Below are positions 15,612-24,932 of a stretch of DNA of 64,000 nt, piece by piece. This stretch comes from Bacillus_BU sp051233475 (GTDB lineage: Bacteria; Bacillota; Bacilli; Bacillales; Cytobacillaceae), in contig NZ_JBKFGH010000004.1 in assembly GCF_051233475.1 (NCBI RefSeq), positions 305,372 to 369,371 of the forward strand, written 5' to 3'. Below the pieces are notes generated by a model. That model did no database searches. It saw only the letters and a list, made by a program, of their open reading frames with translations, and was not told the DNA's origin. Within the stretch, counting starts at the first letter, position 1. The number at the start of each line of letters is the position of its first letter. Both the position numbers and the translations under genes were made by a program.

Positions 15612-17147
15612 ATGGAAAATTTTGATTTTGATTTAAGATCTATACAAGCAGTTAGAAATCTTGCCCAATTGGGTAAAGTTGCGGCCGACCAGATTGCTGA
15701 ATATTCAGAAGATCAAATTGATAGAATTCTGTGCAATATGGTAAAGGCAGCTTCGGAAAATGCTGTTCTTCTAGCAAAAATGGCTGTTGAAGAAACAGGT
15801 TTCGGTAAAGTTGAAGATAAGACCTATAAAAATCATTTAGCTTCAACTATCTTGTATAAATCAATAAAAGATATCAAGACTGTTGGTGTGATTTCAGAAA
15901 ATGTAGACGAGAAAGTAATGGATTTTGCAGAGCCGGTTGGTTTGATTATGGGGATTGTTCCTTCAACTAACCCAACATCAACAGCAATTTATAAAGCAAT
16001 GATTGCCATTAAAGCACGTAATGCCATTGTATTTTCTCCACATCCCTCTGCAGCAAAATGTACGTTGAAGGCGGCAGAGCTTATGAACAAAGCAGCTGAA
16101 GAGGCAGGCGCTCCAGCCAATATTATTGGATGCATTTCAATGCCAACAATGGATGCAACCAATGCGTTGATGAAAAGTAAAGAAGTAAAAATGATTATTG
16201 CAACAGGCGGACCTGGTTTGGTTAAGGCTTCATATAGTTCGGGTAAGCCAGCGCTCGGCGTTGGTGCGGGTAACTGTCCGGCATATATTGAGAGAACGGC
16301 TAATGTTAAGCAAGCTGTAACAGATATTTTAGCAAGTAAGACCTTTGATTATGGCACCATTTGTGCATCTGAACAATCCATTGTTGTGGAAGAGTGCAAT
16401 CGAGATCAGGTTGTGACTGAACTCAAAAAGCAGGGCGGCTATTTTATGAGTCCGGAAGAAACGAAAAAAGTTTGTGGATTGTTGTTTAAAAACGGCCATG
16501 CCATGAATGCAAAGTTTGTTGGAAGATCACCACAGGTTATTGCAGAAGCTGCAGGGTTTTCAATTCCTGAAGGAACAAAGGTTTTAATTGGGGAACAGCA
16601 AGGTGTTGGACCTGATTATCCACTTTCATATGAAAAGCTGACATCAGTATTGGCTTTCTATACAGTAAAAGATTGGCAAGAAGCATGTGAACTTTGTATT
16701 AAGTTACTTCAAAATGGTATTGGTCACAGCATGAGTATTCATACTGAGGATAGGGACTTGGTAATGAAGTTTGCAAAAAAACCAGCGGCGCGTATTTTAG
16801 TGAACACAGGCAGCACTCAAGGAGCTACTGGAGCAAGTACTGGACTAATGCCTGCATTTACACTGGGATGTGGAACATGGGGCGGAAGTTCTGTTTCCGA
16901 AAATGTTAGCCCAATCCATTTGATTAATGTTAAGAGAGTTGCATACGGATTAAAAGATTGCAGTACATTAGCCTCTGCAGATCCAACATTTAACTATCCT
17001 GAACTCTCAAATAACATTTGTGAAGGTTCAAGTTGTGTAGGAAGTGGTCAAAATCCAGCTTCATATGCATCGAACATTAACGGCTCTGATAATGAGCAGC
17101 TATTAAAGCTGATCAATGAGTTAGTGGATGCAATGAAGAGGGGGTAA
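15612..17147 (+). CDS. CoA-acylating acetaldehyde dehydrogenase (PduP/EutE/CutF type)
   Basis: This 511-residue enzyme should oxidise acetaldehyde from CutC to acetyl-CoA with NAD+ and CoA. The catalytic Cys251 lies in SKTFDYGTICASEQS and the coenzyme loop ATGGPGLV is intact, unlike the paralogue at 6058. The C-terminus (EQLLKLINELVDAMKRG) is an amphipathic helix after a flexible Ser/Asn/Gly-rich linker, the usual form of an encapsulation peptide. An extra Cys pair (EGSSCVGSG region) sits in that linker. It is followed six bases later by pduL, its next enzyme. Confidence 0.95.
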   Translation: MENFDFDLRSIQAVRNLAQLGKVAADQIAEYSEDQIDRILCNMVKAASENAVLLAKMAVEETGFGKVEDKTYKNHLASTILYKSIKDIKTVGVISENVDEKVMDFAEPVGLIMGIVPSTNPTSTAIYKAMIAIKARNAIVFSPHPSAAKCTLKAAELMNKAAEEAGAPANIIGCISMPTMDATNALMKSKEVKMIIATGGPGLVKASYSSGKPALGVGAGNCPAYIERTANVKQAVTDILASKTFDYGTICASEQSIVVEECNRDQVVTELKKQGGYFMSPEETKKVCGLLFKNGHAMNAKFVGRSPQVIAEAAGFSIPEGTKVLIGEQQGVGPDYPLSYEKLTSVLAFYTVKDWQEACELCIKLLQNGIGHSMSIHTEDRDLVMKFAKKPAARILVNTGSTQGATGASTGLMPAFTLGCGTWGGSSVSENVSPIHLINVKRVAYGLKDCSTLASADPTFNYPELSNNICEGSSCVGSGQNPASYASNINGSDNEQLLKLINELVDAMKRG

Positions 17148-17153
17148 GCCTAA

Positions 17154-17804
17154 ATGAATAAATATGATGAAGTACTGAAGCTTTTGATGGAGACATTACA
17201 AGCTAATCTCACTCCAACCGAAGTGAAAGAGGATACATATGAAATACCGGTGGGAGTTTCGAACCGACATATTCATCTATCCAAAGAAGATTTATATCGT
17301 CTGTTTGGAGAAGGGTATCAACTGACCAAGCTGAAGGACCTGTCACAGCCAGGACAGTATGCTTGTAAGGAAACAGTAACCATTTGCGGCCCTAATGGTG
17401 CGATTGAAAAAATTAGAGTCCTTGGTCCCGTACGTAGTAAAACACAGGTTGAAGTTCTTGAAGGTGATTGCTATAAGCTTGGTGTAGCAGCCCAGCCAAG
17501 ATTATCAGGTGATTTACAAGGGACACCGGGTATCACGATAATTGGTCCAAAAGGTTCTGTTCAAACGACTGAAGGTCTTATTATTGCACAAAGGCATATT
17601 CACATGACCCCTGAAGATGCAAAGCGTTTAGGTGTAGAAGATGGACAAATTGTATCAATTCAGGTTAATGGTCCACGTGGTGGTATTTTCAATAATGTTG
17701 CAGTTCGAGCAAATGATGCTTCTGTTCTCGAGTGTCATCTCGATATCGAAGAAGCAAATGCGATGAATGTTAACTGTATAAAGAAAATTAGCTTAGTAAA
17801 ATAA
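17154..17804 (+). CDS. pduL: Phosphotransacylase
   Basis: PduL converts acetyl-CoA and phosphate to acetyl phosphate and recycles CoA inside the compartment. The 216-residue protein has both zinc-binding barrels, with His39 and His41 (RHIHL), His148 and His150 (RHIHM) and His195. The first 20 residues (NKYDEVLKLLMETLQANL) form an amphipathic helix ahead of a linker, the known N-terminal encapsulation peptide position in this family. With the acylating dehydrogenase it forms a CoA-recycling pair; acetyl phosphate would then feed EutQ/EutP-type kinases or a housekeeping AckA. Confidence 0.95.
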   Translation: MNKYDEVLKLLMETLQANLTPTEVKEDTYEIPVGVSNRHIHLSKEDLYRLFGEGYQLTKLKDLSQPGQYACKETVTICGPNGAIEKIRVLGPVRSKTQVEVLEGDCYKLGVAAQPRLSGDLQGTPGITIIGPKGSVQTTEGLIIAQRHIHMTPEDAKRLGVEDGQIVSIQVNGPRGGIFNNVAVRANDASVLECHLDIEEANAMNVNCIKKISLVK

Positions 17805-17824
17805 TAATTTTGGAGGTATGAAAA

Positions 17825-18118
17825 ATGAAATATGATGCACTAGGAATGATTGAAACAAAAGGTTTAGTAGGATCAATTGAAGCAGCGGATGCAATGGTAA
17901 AGGCGGCAAATGTTAATCTTGTTGGCAAAGAACATGTTGGCGGCGGTCTTGTAACCGTAATGGTCAGAGGTGATGTTGGTGCTGTTAAGGCAGCCACTGA
18001 CGCCGGAGCCGCTGCAGCTCAACGTGTTGGCGAACTGGTTTCCGTTCATGTAATCCCGCGTCCACACGCTGAAGTTGAAAGTATTCTTCCTCAAGGTAAG
18101 GTAGCAAAGGACCTGTAA
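17825..18118 (+). CDS. BMC-H hexameric shell protein, tandem copy 1
   Basis: A 97-residue canonical BMC-H (MKYDALGMIETKGLVGSIEA; HVGGGLVTVMVRGD). It differs from the next gene at only six of the first 88 residues, while many synonymous sites differ, so the duplication is not very recent. These two are the most typical facet proteins in the locus. The ribosome binding site GGAGG is very strong, which suggests high expression. Confidence 0.95.
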   Translation: MKYDALGMIETKGLVGSIEAADAMVKAANVNLVGKEHVGGGLVTVMVRGDVGAVKAATDAGAAAAQRVGELVSVHVIPRPHAEVESILPQGKVAKDL

Positions 18119-18206
18119 ATTAACAAGTAGTAGTGTAATAGAATTAATATTTTATATAAAAGTAAGTGGAAACGGATAACATTAAAAAAATGTGGAGGTA
18201 TGAAAA

Positions 18207-18506
18207 ATGAAATATGATGCATTAGGTATGATTGAAACTAAGGGTTTAGTAGGTGCTATTGAAGCAGCAGATGCAATGGTTAAAGCAGCAAATGTTTACC
18301 TTGTTGGTAAAGAACATGTTGGTGGCGGGTTAGTTTCAGTTATGGTTAGAGGTGACGTAGGTGCTGTTAAGGCAGCAACAGATGCTGGGGCAGCTGCAGC
18401 TACACGTGTTGGGGAACTCATTTCCGTTCATGTTATCCCACGTCCACATGCTGAAGTAGAAACAATCCTTCCTGCAGCAGGCGCAGCAAAGGAATCAGCA
18501 TTATAA
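18207..18506 (+). CDS. BMC-H hexameric shell protein, tandem copy 2
   Basis: A 99-residue paralogue of the preceding shell protein. Substitutions include Ala17 for Ser, Tyr31 for Asn and Ser44 for Thr, plus a different tail (AAGAAKESAL). The ribosome binding site and first codons (GGAGGTATGAAAAATGAAAT) are duplicated exactly. The 88-base gap is AT-rich and could hold an extra promoter to raise the supply of major facet protein. It is the last gene of the operon, before a strong terminator. Confidence 0.95.
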   Translation: MKYDALGMIETKGLVGAIEAADAMVKAANVYLVGKEHVGGGLVSVMVRGDVGAVKAATDAGAAAATRVGELISVHVIPRPHAEVETILPAAGAAKESAL

Positions 18507-18517
18507 TAACTTACACT

Positions 18518-18550
18518 AACGGCAGAGAAAAGTCTCTGCCGTTTAGTATT
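18518..18550 (+). terminator. Terminator of the microcompartment operon
   Basis: A perfect 11-bp stem, AACGGCAGAGA / TCTCTGCCGTT with loop AAAG, followed by a T-rich stretch. It also lies just past the end of the convergent cysteine desulfurase gene. Confidence 0.85.
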
Positions 18551-18558
18551 TTCCTCAC

Positions 18559-19713
18559 TTATTTTAAAAGAAGATCAGAGTGCTGAACCTTGCAATGTTC
18601 CACTAGAGCTTTCATTAATTGATCTATGTCATTTTTTGTATTTTGATGTGAAAAGCTAATTCTAAGTGCACTGTCTGCGAGAGCGCGGCTTAATCCAAGA
18701 GATTCCAGCATGGAAGGGCCCCGGGAATGATTAGATTTGCAGGCGGCCGCACTCGAAATATATATATTTTGAGTATCAAGGAACTCGACAACTTCCTTAT
18801 TATGAAGTCCAGGGAGAGAAAAGTTCACGATGTGAGGTGCTCCCTGCTTATGCGAATGGATAATCGCTTTAGGTATTTGCTCTGAAATGGCGCCAATGCA
18901 AGTATCACGGAGCTCTTTCATATGCAAAATATCCGTATCCATATTGGAAAAGGTGATTCTTACGGCTTCACCAAAACCGGCAATTAGAGGCGTGCTCTCT
19001 GTACCTGAACGTAAACCGTATTCTTGTCCTCCGCCAAGATGAAGAGAAAACATCTTGATCCCATTTCTAACATATAGTGCACCGGTGCCTTTTGGGCCAT
19101 GAATTTTATGGGCACTGATGCTGATTAAGTCGGCACCGAGACTTGCCGCCGTAAAATGTAACTTTCCATATCCTTGTACCGCATCACAATGCAAAAGGGC
19201 GGGAGATTGTTTCTCTTTAATGACTTTCTTGATTTTTTCAATTGGGAAAATATAACCTGTTTCATTATTCACTAACATGGCATTTACCAGCACAGTTTGC
19301 TCATCAATAGCCTGTTGCAGCTCTTCCATATCCAGTTCGCCATTTGGTGCTGAAACATATTTAACTTCCCAGCCTTGTCGTTTCAAATCCCGTATTGTTT
19401 TCATGACAGCAGGGTGTTCAGCGACAGTGGTTACAATGCGTTTTCCGTTCTTGGAATTAGCTAGACAGGCTCCCTTAATGGCAAGATTGTCAGACTCGGT
19501 ACCTCCCGAGGTAAAGTATATTTCATCAGGCATTGCATTAAGAGAATCGGCAATGATTTGCCGAGCCTTTTCAAGCTCCGCCTTACTTTCCTGACCGAGA
19601 CGGTGTAATGATGAGGGATTCCCATACACCTCGGTAAGCATTGTCACAACCTTCTTTATAACTTCTGAATATGGTTTAGTCGTTGCACTATTGTCCAAAT
19701 AGATTCCCGTCAT
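18559..19713 (-). CDS. Cysteine desulfurase, NifS/IscS family
   Basis: A 384-residue PLP enzyme that takes sulfur from cysteine for Fe-S clusters or thiolated cofactors. The PLP lysine is Lys203 (SAHKIHGPKG) and the persulfide cysteine is Cys325 (SSAAACKSN). Class I features (long active-site loop SNHSRGPS) are visible. It forms an operon with the Lin0512-family gene upstream (26-base gap). It faces the BMC operon, whose CutD and GrpU need Fe-S clusters, but the convergent layout gives no direct link. Bacillus genomes have several paralogues, so the exact gene name is left open. Confidence 0.9.
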   Translation of the reverse strand: MTGIYLDNSATTKPYSEVIKKVVTMLTEVYGNPSSLHRLGQESKAELEKARQIIADSLNAMPDEIYFTSGGTESDNLAIKGACLANSKNGKRIVTTVAEHPAVMKTIRDLKRQGWEVKYVSAPNGELDMEELQQAIDEQTVLVNAMLVNNETGYIFPIEKIKKVIKEKQSPALLHCDAVQGYGKLHFTAASLGADLISISAHKIHGPKGTGALYVRNGIKMFSLHLGGGQEYGLRSGTESTPLIAGFGEAVRITFSNMDTDILHMKELRDTCIGAISEQIPKAIIHSHKQGAPHIVNFSLPGLHNKEVVEFLDTQNIYISSAAACKSNHSRGPSMLESLGLSRALADSALRISFSHQNTKNDIDQLMKALVEHCKVQHSDLLLK

Positions 19714-19739
19714 CGGTCATCCCCACTTCTTATCAAAAA

Positions 19740-20099
19740 TCAATAACCAACTTCCACAGATGCAACAACAATGTACATTAAATCATTTTTATCTCCTTTA
19801 TCTTCTAGGACGATCCCGCTTGTTGTTAGCATTCCACCATCGATAACCTCAACGGTAACTTTTCCATAAGGCAATGCTTCTTTTACAGCGTCAATTTCCA
19901 GTTTGTCTTTATCACATGGAACGGCGAGCTTTACATTTACTTTCATATTTTCTAAGCTGTTTCCTGGTAGAACAGAACGAATACCAGGCATCGAATTAAA
20001 GTGTATCGCATTTTTTACTGCTCGAATGGCTGCTTTTGTTATATTTTGGCCATGGACGTCAATCCCCATCCCGGTTTCAATGAACATGATTTTTTCCAT
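19740..20099 (-). CDS. Lin0512 family protein
   Basis: A 119-residue protein matching the Lin0512 family of unknown function (FIETGMGIDVHGQNITKAAI; HFNSMPGIRSVLPG). Members are small, likely cytosolic alpha/beta proteins. The conserved GxGxDxHGQ opening and invariant residues suggest an enzyme or cofactor binder, but none is established. It precedes a cysteine desulfurase gene in the same transcript, which suggests a sulfur- or Fe-S-related role. The rest of the divergent region 20100-20307 holds the promoters for this gene and the PBP gene, but no clear motif was picked out. Confidence 0.8.
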   Translation of the reverse strand: MEKIMFIETGMGIDVHGQNITKAAIRAVKNAIHFNSMPGIRSVLPGNSLENMKVNVKLAVPCDKDKLEIDAVKEALPYGKVTVEVIDGGMLTTSGIVLEDKGDKNDLMYIVVASVEVGY

Positions 20100-20307
20100 A
20101 ATGAATTCACTTTCCTTTCTTTCATTTCTATTTTATTTTAGCCCTTTTATTGTTTTTTGACATTTGAAATGTTCAATTTTAAGGAAACATTTATTGTAAA
20201 AAAGTGTTAAAATAGAGATAAAATTACAATAGGTAGAGGAGGTTCGTGAATGTTAGTAAGCTTGTAATTTTAGAATCTTATATTCTTCGGAAAAGGTGTA
20301 GAATGAA

Positions 20308-22419
20308 TTGACAAAGGAAAATAAAACACATATTTCATTTAGGTTAAACACGATTTTTTTCGTTGTGTTTGTGTTATTTACAGCCTTAATTTTACGGCTG
20401 GGAGTGGTTCAAATTGTATATGGGGAAGATTACAAACGAGAGATTGAAAGAATGGATTCGGTGACGGTCAATAATCCGGTTCCACGGGGAAAGCTGTTTG
20501 ATAATACAGGAAAGATTGTGGTTAATAACGTCCCGGAAAATGCAATCACCTATACAAACTATGGGGTTAGTCAAGAGGAAATGATAGAGGTTGCTGAAAG
20601 ACTAGCAAAATTAATAGAGAAGGATGACCACAAGGTAACAGAAAGAGATAAAAAGGATTACTGGATGATCAAATACCCTAAGGAAGCAAAACAAAAGGTT
20701 TCTAAACGTGATCGAAAAGAACTAAAGAAAAAATATAAAGAAAAGAAATATGACAAAGAAATATATCAGTTAACCCTTGATAGAATCACCGAAGTGGATT
20801 TAAGTAAATTGTCACCTCAGGATTTAGAGGTTCTGGCAATCTATCGCGAATTTTCGAGCGGTTATAAATTCACTCCACAAATTGTAAAAAATAAAGATGT
20901 CACACCTAAAGAATATGCTATGGTAAGTGAAAATTTGCAGTTTCTCCCCGGTGTGAACACAACAACAGATTGGGAACGCTCATACGCTTATACTAATACA
21001 TTAAGAACGGTTCTTGGTGGGGTAACAAGTTCCGATAAAGGTCTGCCAGCTGAAGAAATTGACAGCTATTTATCAAAAGGTTACAGCCGAAATGATCGAG
21101 TTGGGACAAGCTATCTTGAAAAACAGTACGAAAATGTATTAAGCGGGATTAAAACTAAGGTGAAAAATGTTACAGATAAAGAAGGAAATATAGTCAATAT
21201 AGAAACGGTTACGGAAGGTAAACCCGGGAATGATCTTGTATTATCTGTTGATATGGATCTTCAAGTTACAGTGGAAAAGATTATTGAAGAAGAGCTTTTG
21301 AAGGCTAAAGGGTCTCCAGGAACGGGACTGTTAGATCGTGCCTATGTTGTATTAATGGATCCGAATACAGGTGAAATTAAGTCGTTGGCTGGCAAACGTA
21401 TTGTTAAGGATCCGAATACAGGGAAAACGGAATTTCAGGATGATGCCCTCGGTACATTCACAACAACCTATAATGTTGGTTCAGCTGTTAAAGGAGCAAC
21501 GATTTTAACTGGTTTTCAAACCGGTGTTATTCAACCAGAGACAACCATTAACGATACACCCATGTATATAAATACTCTAAGGAAAGGATCATGGAAGGTG
21601 CTAGGTCCTGTAAACGATGTGACCGCTTTGAAATATTCTTCAAACGTATATATGTTCCAAACAGCGATCAGGATCGGTGAAGGAAGGTATGTGCCTCATG
21701 GACCATTGCCAATCAATAAAGAAGCCTTTAATACGATCCGTCAACATTTTGCTCAATTTGGTCTTGGTGTTCGAACGGGAATTGATTTACCCGGTGAGCA
21801 AATAGGTTTCAAGGGTTCAAGTACGTTACCGGGACATTTAATGGATCTTGCCATAGGTCAATTTGATACATATTCAACCCTGCAGCTTGCCCAGTATGTC
21901 TCTACAATTGCCAATGGCGGAAATCGAATGGAGCCGCATTTGGTAAAAGAAATCCACGAACCTCTATTGAAAAATGAACTTGGACCTTTGGTCGGAGAGA
22001 TTCAGCCGAAGGTATTAAATAGGCTGGATTTAGAGGACGGTTGGATTGAACGTGTCCAGCTTGGCTTTAAAAAGGTTATGCAAGAAAAAGGAGGAACAGC
22101 TTTTAACTATTTCAGTGGTGCACCCTATTCCCCGGCTGGTAAGACAGGAACGGCTGAATCGTTCTATGATGGACCGCTTGAGAATTACAAGATGGCACCC
22201 GTGATGAATCTTAGTCTTGTAGGGTATGCTCCATCAGACGCTCCTGAAATTGCAATGGCCGTTATTGTTCCGTGGTCTTATACCGGTAGCACAGATCATC
22301 ATGCCAACTTGTACATTGGCAGTAGGGTTATGAATGCCTATTTTGATTTGAAAAAGCAGCGTCAAGAAGGGGCATCATTAACTACGGACGTTAATAATAG
22401 TACAAATATACAACAGTGA
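20308..22419 (+). CDS. Class B penicillin-binding protein (PBP2A/PbpH type transpeptidase)
   Basis: A 703-residue cell-wall transpeptidase that cross-links peptidoglycan, most like the rod-shape PBPs PbpA/PbpH of Bacillus. A short cytoplasmic N-terminus is followed by a membrane anchor (about residues 13-34), a dimerisation domain with a long Lys/Glu-rich insert (about 100-160) and a transpeptidase domain. The active-site motifs are Ser392-x-x-Lys395, Ser444-x-Asn446 and Lys612-Thr-Gly. The start is TTG (20308); AAAAGGTG lies about 10 bases upstream. It is followed by its own terminator. Confidence 0.92.
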   Translation: MTKENKTHISFRLNTIFFVVFVLFTALILRLGVVQIVYGEDYKREIERMDSVTVNNPVPRGKLFDNTGKIVVNNVPENAITYTNYGVSQEEMIEVAERLAKLIEKDDHKVTERDKKDYWMIKYPKEAKQKVSKRDRKELKKKYKEKKYDKEIYQLTLDRITEVDLSKLSPQDLEVLAIYREFSSGYKFTPQIVKNKDVTPKEYAMVSENLQFLPGVNTTTDWERSYAYTNTLRTVLGGVTSSDKGLPAEEIDSYLSKGYSRNDRVGTSYLEKQYENVLSGIKTKVKNVTDKEGNIVNIETVTEGKPGNDLVLSVDMDLQVTVEKIIEEELLKAKGSPGTGLLDRAYVVLMDPNTGEIKSLAGKRIVKDPNTGKTEFQDDALGTFTTTYNVGSAVKGATILTGFQTGVIQPETTINDTPMYINTLRKGSWKVLGPVNDVTALKYSSNVYMFQTAIRIGEGRYVPHGPLPINKEAFNTIRQHFAQFGLGVRTGIDLPGEQIGFKGSSTLPGHLMDLAIGQFDTYSTLQLAQYVSTIANGGNRMEPHLVKEIHEPLLKNELGPLVGEIQPKVLNRLDLEDGWIERVQLGFKKVMQEKGGTAFNYFSGAPYSPAGKTGTAESFYDGPLENYKMAPVMNLSLVGYAPSDAPEIAMAVIVPWSYTGSTDHHANLYIGSRVMNAYFDLKKQRQEGASLTTDVNNSTNIQQ

Positions 22420-22436
22420 AATAATGAATAATAGAG

Positions 22437-22468
22437 AAACCTGTCCATGAATAGACAGGTTTTTTTAA
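22437..22468 (+). terminator. Terminator after the PBP gene
   Basis: AAACCTGTC / GACAGGTTT with an eight-base loop, then a run of T. Confidence 0.85.
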
Positions 22469-22526
22469 GTTATTCAACGATTAGAAAATTTGATATACTA
22501 AGCCTATCATGTTTTAAGGTTGTGAA

Positions 22527-23885
22527 ATGGTGGGAAAAGGTAGACGGAATGAGAGATTTCGATTAACCTCCGTTCAGTTAATCGTTTTATTTTATTTGGC
22601 AGCAATTATTGCATCAACATTATTACTTAGTCTCCCTGCTGCACTTCAGCCAGGTGTGGAATTATCATTGGTTGATGCGCTGTTTACCGCAGTAAGTGCG
22701 ATAAGCGTTACGGGGTTAACCGTAGTATCGACTGCAGATACATTTAATGTTTTAGGATATTTTATTTTAGCGTTTATCCTCCAGTTTGGTGGAATTGGAA
22801 TCATGACGCTTGGAACCTTCGTTTGGCTGGTATTTGGAAAAAGGATAGGTCTTAAGGATCGTCAGTTAATTATGACGGATCAAAACCGGTCAACCTTCTC
22901 CGGATTAGTCCGCTTAATGAGACAAATATTAGTGATTATTATTACGATCGAAATAATTGGTGCCGCAATCTTAGGAGTATATTTTTTGAAATACTTCTCA
23001 ACCTGGCAAGAAGCATTCATTCAAGGATTTTTTGCCTCAGTTAGTGCTACTACAAACGCCGGCTTTGATATCACAGGGTCATCACTTATTCCGTTTGCGA
23101 ATGATTATTTTGTTCAAACAATAAATATGGTTCTTCTTATTCTTGGTGCGATTGGCTTCCCGGTATTAGTTGAATTAAAGGATTATATGTTGCACCGGGG
23201 CGTAATCGCATATAAGTTCACTTTATTTACTAAATTGACCACGACAACCTTTTTCTTATTAATGTTTTTAGGGGCACTATTTATTTACCTTTTTGAATTA
23301 AATCATTTTTTTGTTGATAAGTCATGGCACGAATCTTTGTTTTATTCCTTATTCCATTCTGTTTCTGCCAGGAATGGAGGATTAGCCACGATGGATATGA
23401 ACGATTTCTCACGCCCCACTTTGTTATTATTAAGTGTATTAATGTTTATTGGGGCATCTCCCAGTAGTGTGGGTGGAGGAATACGAACTACAACGTTTGC
23501 GATCATGATCTTAAGTATCTTTTTTTATGCCAGAGGTAAGGATTCACTTAAAGTTTTTGGCCGTGAAGTAGATTCAGGGGATATCTATAAGTCATTTATC
23601 GTTATTTCAACAGCTAGTATCATTTGTTTTGCCTCAGTGAGTTTACTAAGTTTTTTAGAGCCTTCAATCAGTTTAATTGAAATTCTCTTTGAAGTGACCT
23701 CTGCATTTGGTACCACTGGTTTATCATTGGGAATTACTCCATCTCTAAGTACAGGCGGAAAATTAGTTATTACTGCCCTTATGTTTGTGGGGAGAATTGG
23801 AATTTTCTCTTTCTTATTTTTAATAAGAGGAAAAACGATAAAAGAGCAATTCCACTATCCGAAGGAAAAAGTAATCATTGGGTAA
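22527..23885 (+). CDS. ktrB: TrkH/KtrB-family potassium uptake membrane subunit
   Basis: A 452-residue protein with four membrane-pore-membrane repeats. The filter segments are SVTGLT, SATTNAGFD, SARNGGLA and FGTTGLS, each with the selectivity glycine. The charged C-terminus and gate-region residues fit Na+-dependent KtrB, which works with a cytosolic RCK subunit (KtrA/KtrC) encoded elsewhere. No ktrA-like gene lies nearby, so this may correspond to the unlinked KtrD-type gene. The ribosome binding site (AAGG) is weak. Confidence 0.88.
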   Translation: MVGKGRRNERFRLTSVQLIVLFYLAAIIASTLLLSLPAALQPGVELSLVDALFTAVSAISVTGLTVVSTADTFNVLGYFILAFILQFGGIGIMTLGTFVWLVFGKRIGLKDRQLIMTDQNRSTFSGLVRLMRQILVIIITIEIIGAAILGVYFLKYFSTWQEAFIQGFFASVSATTNAGFDITGSSLIPFANDYFVQTINMVLLILGAIGFPVLVELKDYMLHRGVIAYKFTLFTKLTTTTFFLLMFLGALFIYLFELNHFFVDKSWHESLFYSLFHSVSARNGGLATMDMNDFSRPTLLLLSVLMFIGASPSSVGGGIRTTTFAIMILSIFFYARGKDSLKVFGREVDSGDIYKSFIVISTASIICFASVSLLSFLEPSISLIEILFEVTSAFGTTGLSLGITPSLSTGGKLVITALMFVGRIGIFSFLFLIRGKTIKEQFHYPKEKVIIG

Positions 23886-23997
23886 TAAAAAGCTTAGATG
23901 GAAAATACCTCTATTTGAAGATAGTCTGCTGTATAATGATAGGCAGAATAGAAGGTTTTAGAACAATAAATGGGGATAGGATAAAGAGGATGATGAA

Positions 23998-24759
23998 ATG
24001 AGTACTTTAACAATAAAAAATATAACCGTTGGTGAAGGGATTCCCAAAATTATCATTCCGCTAGTTGGGGCAAACGAAGGTCAAATTTTGCAAGAGGCAG
24101 AATATGTGAAGTCCCTGCAGCCGGATGTCGTGGAATGGCGGGTGGACCTCTTTGAGCAAGTGGAGGATTTACCGTCTGTCCAAAAAATGGTTTCTAAGAT
24201 ACGAGAGGTAATTGGAGATATTCTCTTACTTTTTACGTTTAGAAGTCACAAGGAAGGCGGAAACAAAGTAATTAGTGACAGTTTTTATGTCCTGCTAAAT
24301 CAAGCTGCGATCCGTTCAGAAAAGATTGACTTAATAGACGTAGAGCTTTTTAATGAAGCTAAAAATATTGAAGCAATTGTATCTCTGGCAAAGAAGCATG
24401 GAGTTTTCGTAATCATGTCAAATCACGATTTTGAGAAAACACCAGTGAAGGATGAAATTGTAAATCGCCTTCGTAAAATGCAGGAATATGGTGCGGATAT
24501 TCCTAAAATTGCTGTAATGCCTACTTCTGTAGCGGATGTTATAACATTGTTGGATGCAACCGATACGATGAAAACGCAATATGCTGATCGCCCAATCATT
24601 ACAATGTCAATGGGCGGAACTGGAGTTATTAGCCGCTTAGCTGGTGAAGTGTTTGGATCAGCATTCACATTTGGAGCAGGCAGTGCTGCCTCTGCACCAG
24701 GACAAATTCCGGTAAAAGAATTGCGAGATGTACTAGAAATATTACATAAAAGCATGTAA
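23998..24759 (+). CDS. aroD: 3-dehydroquinate dehydratase, type I
   Basis: A 253-residue shikimate pathway enzyme that dehydrates 3-dehydroquinate through a Schiff base. His143 (MSNHDFEKT) and Lys170 (ADIPKIAVM) fall at exactly the residue numbers known for the enterobacterial enzyme. The C-terminal FGSAFTFGAGSAASAPGQIP loop closes over the substrate. It has its own promoter region and terminator and looks monocistronic. Confidence 0.95.
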   Translation: MSTLTIKNITVGEGIPKIIIPLVGANEGQILQEAEYVKSLQPDVVEWRVDLFEQVEDLPSVQKMVSKIREVIGDILLLFTFRSHKEGGNKVISDSFYVLLNQAAIRSEKIDLIDVELFNEAKNIEAIVSLAKKHGVFVIMSNHDFEKTPVKDEIVNRLRKMQEYGADIPKIAVMPTSVADVITLLDATDTMKTQYADRPIITMSMGGTGVISRLAGEVFGSAFTFGAGSAASAPGQIPVKELRDVLEILHKSM

Positions 24760-24792
24760 AAAGGGTGCCGTAGTAATCGGCCCCCTTTTCCT
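24757..24792 (+). terminator. Terminator after aroD
   Basis: The stem AAAAGGG-GCCG / CGGC-CCCTTTT with a small bulge is followed by CCTTTT; it overlaps the aroD stop. Confidence 0.75.
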
Positions 24793-24932
24793 TTTACCTC
24801 CATGATGATTTTTTTTGGTTTCCAACACAATAATAGTGATAATCATCACTACTTATACTGGACAGGATAATTAAGATGTAATAAAGCAAACACTTTATGC
24901 GTTGCATTGAATCCATCACTGGAGGTATTAAA

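Noticed and set aside
18160..18185. cre site between the tandem shell genes (GGAAACGGATAAC)
   Set aside because: The right half is out of register with the cre consensus by one base.
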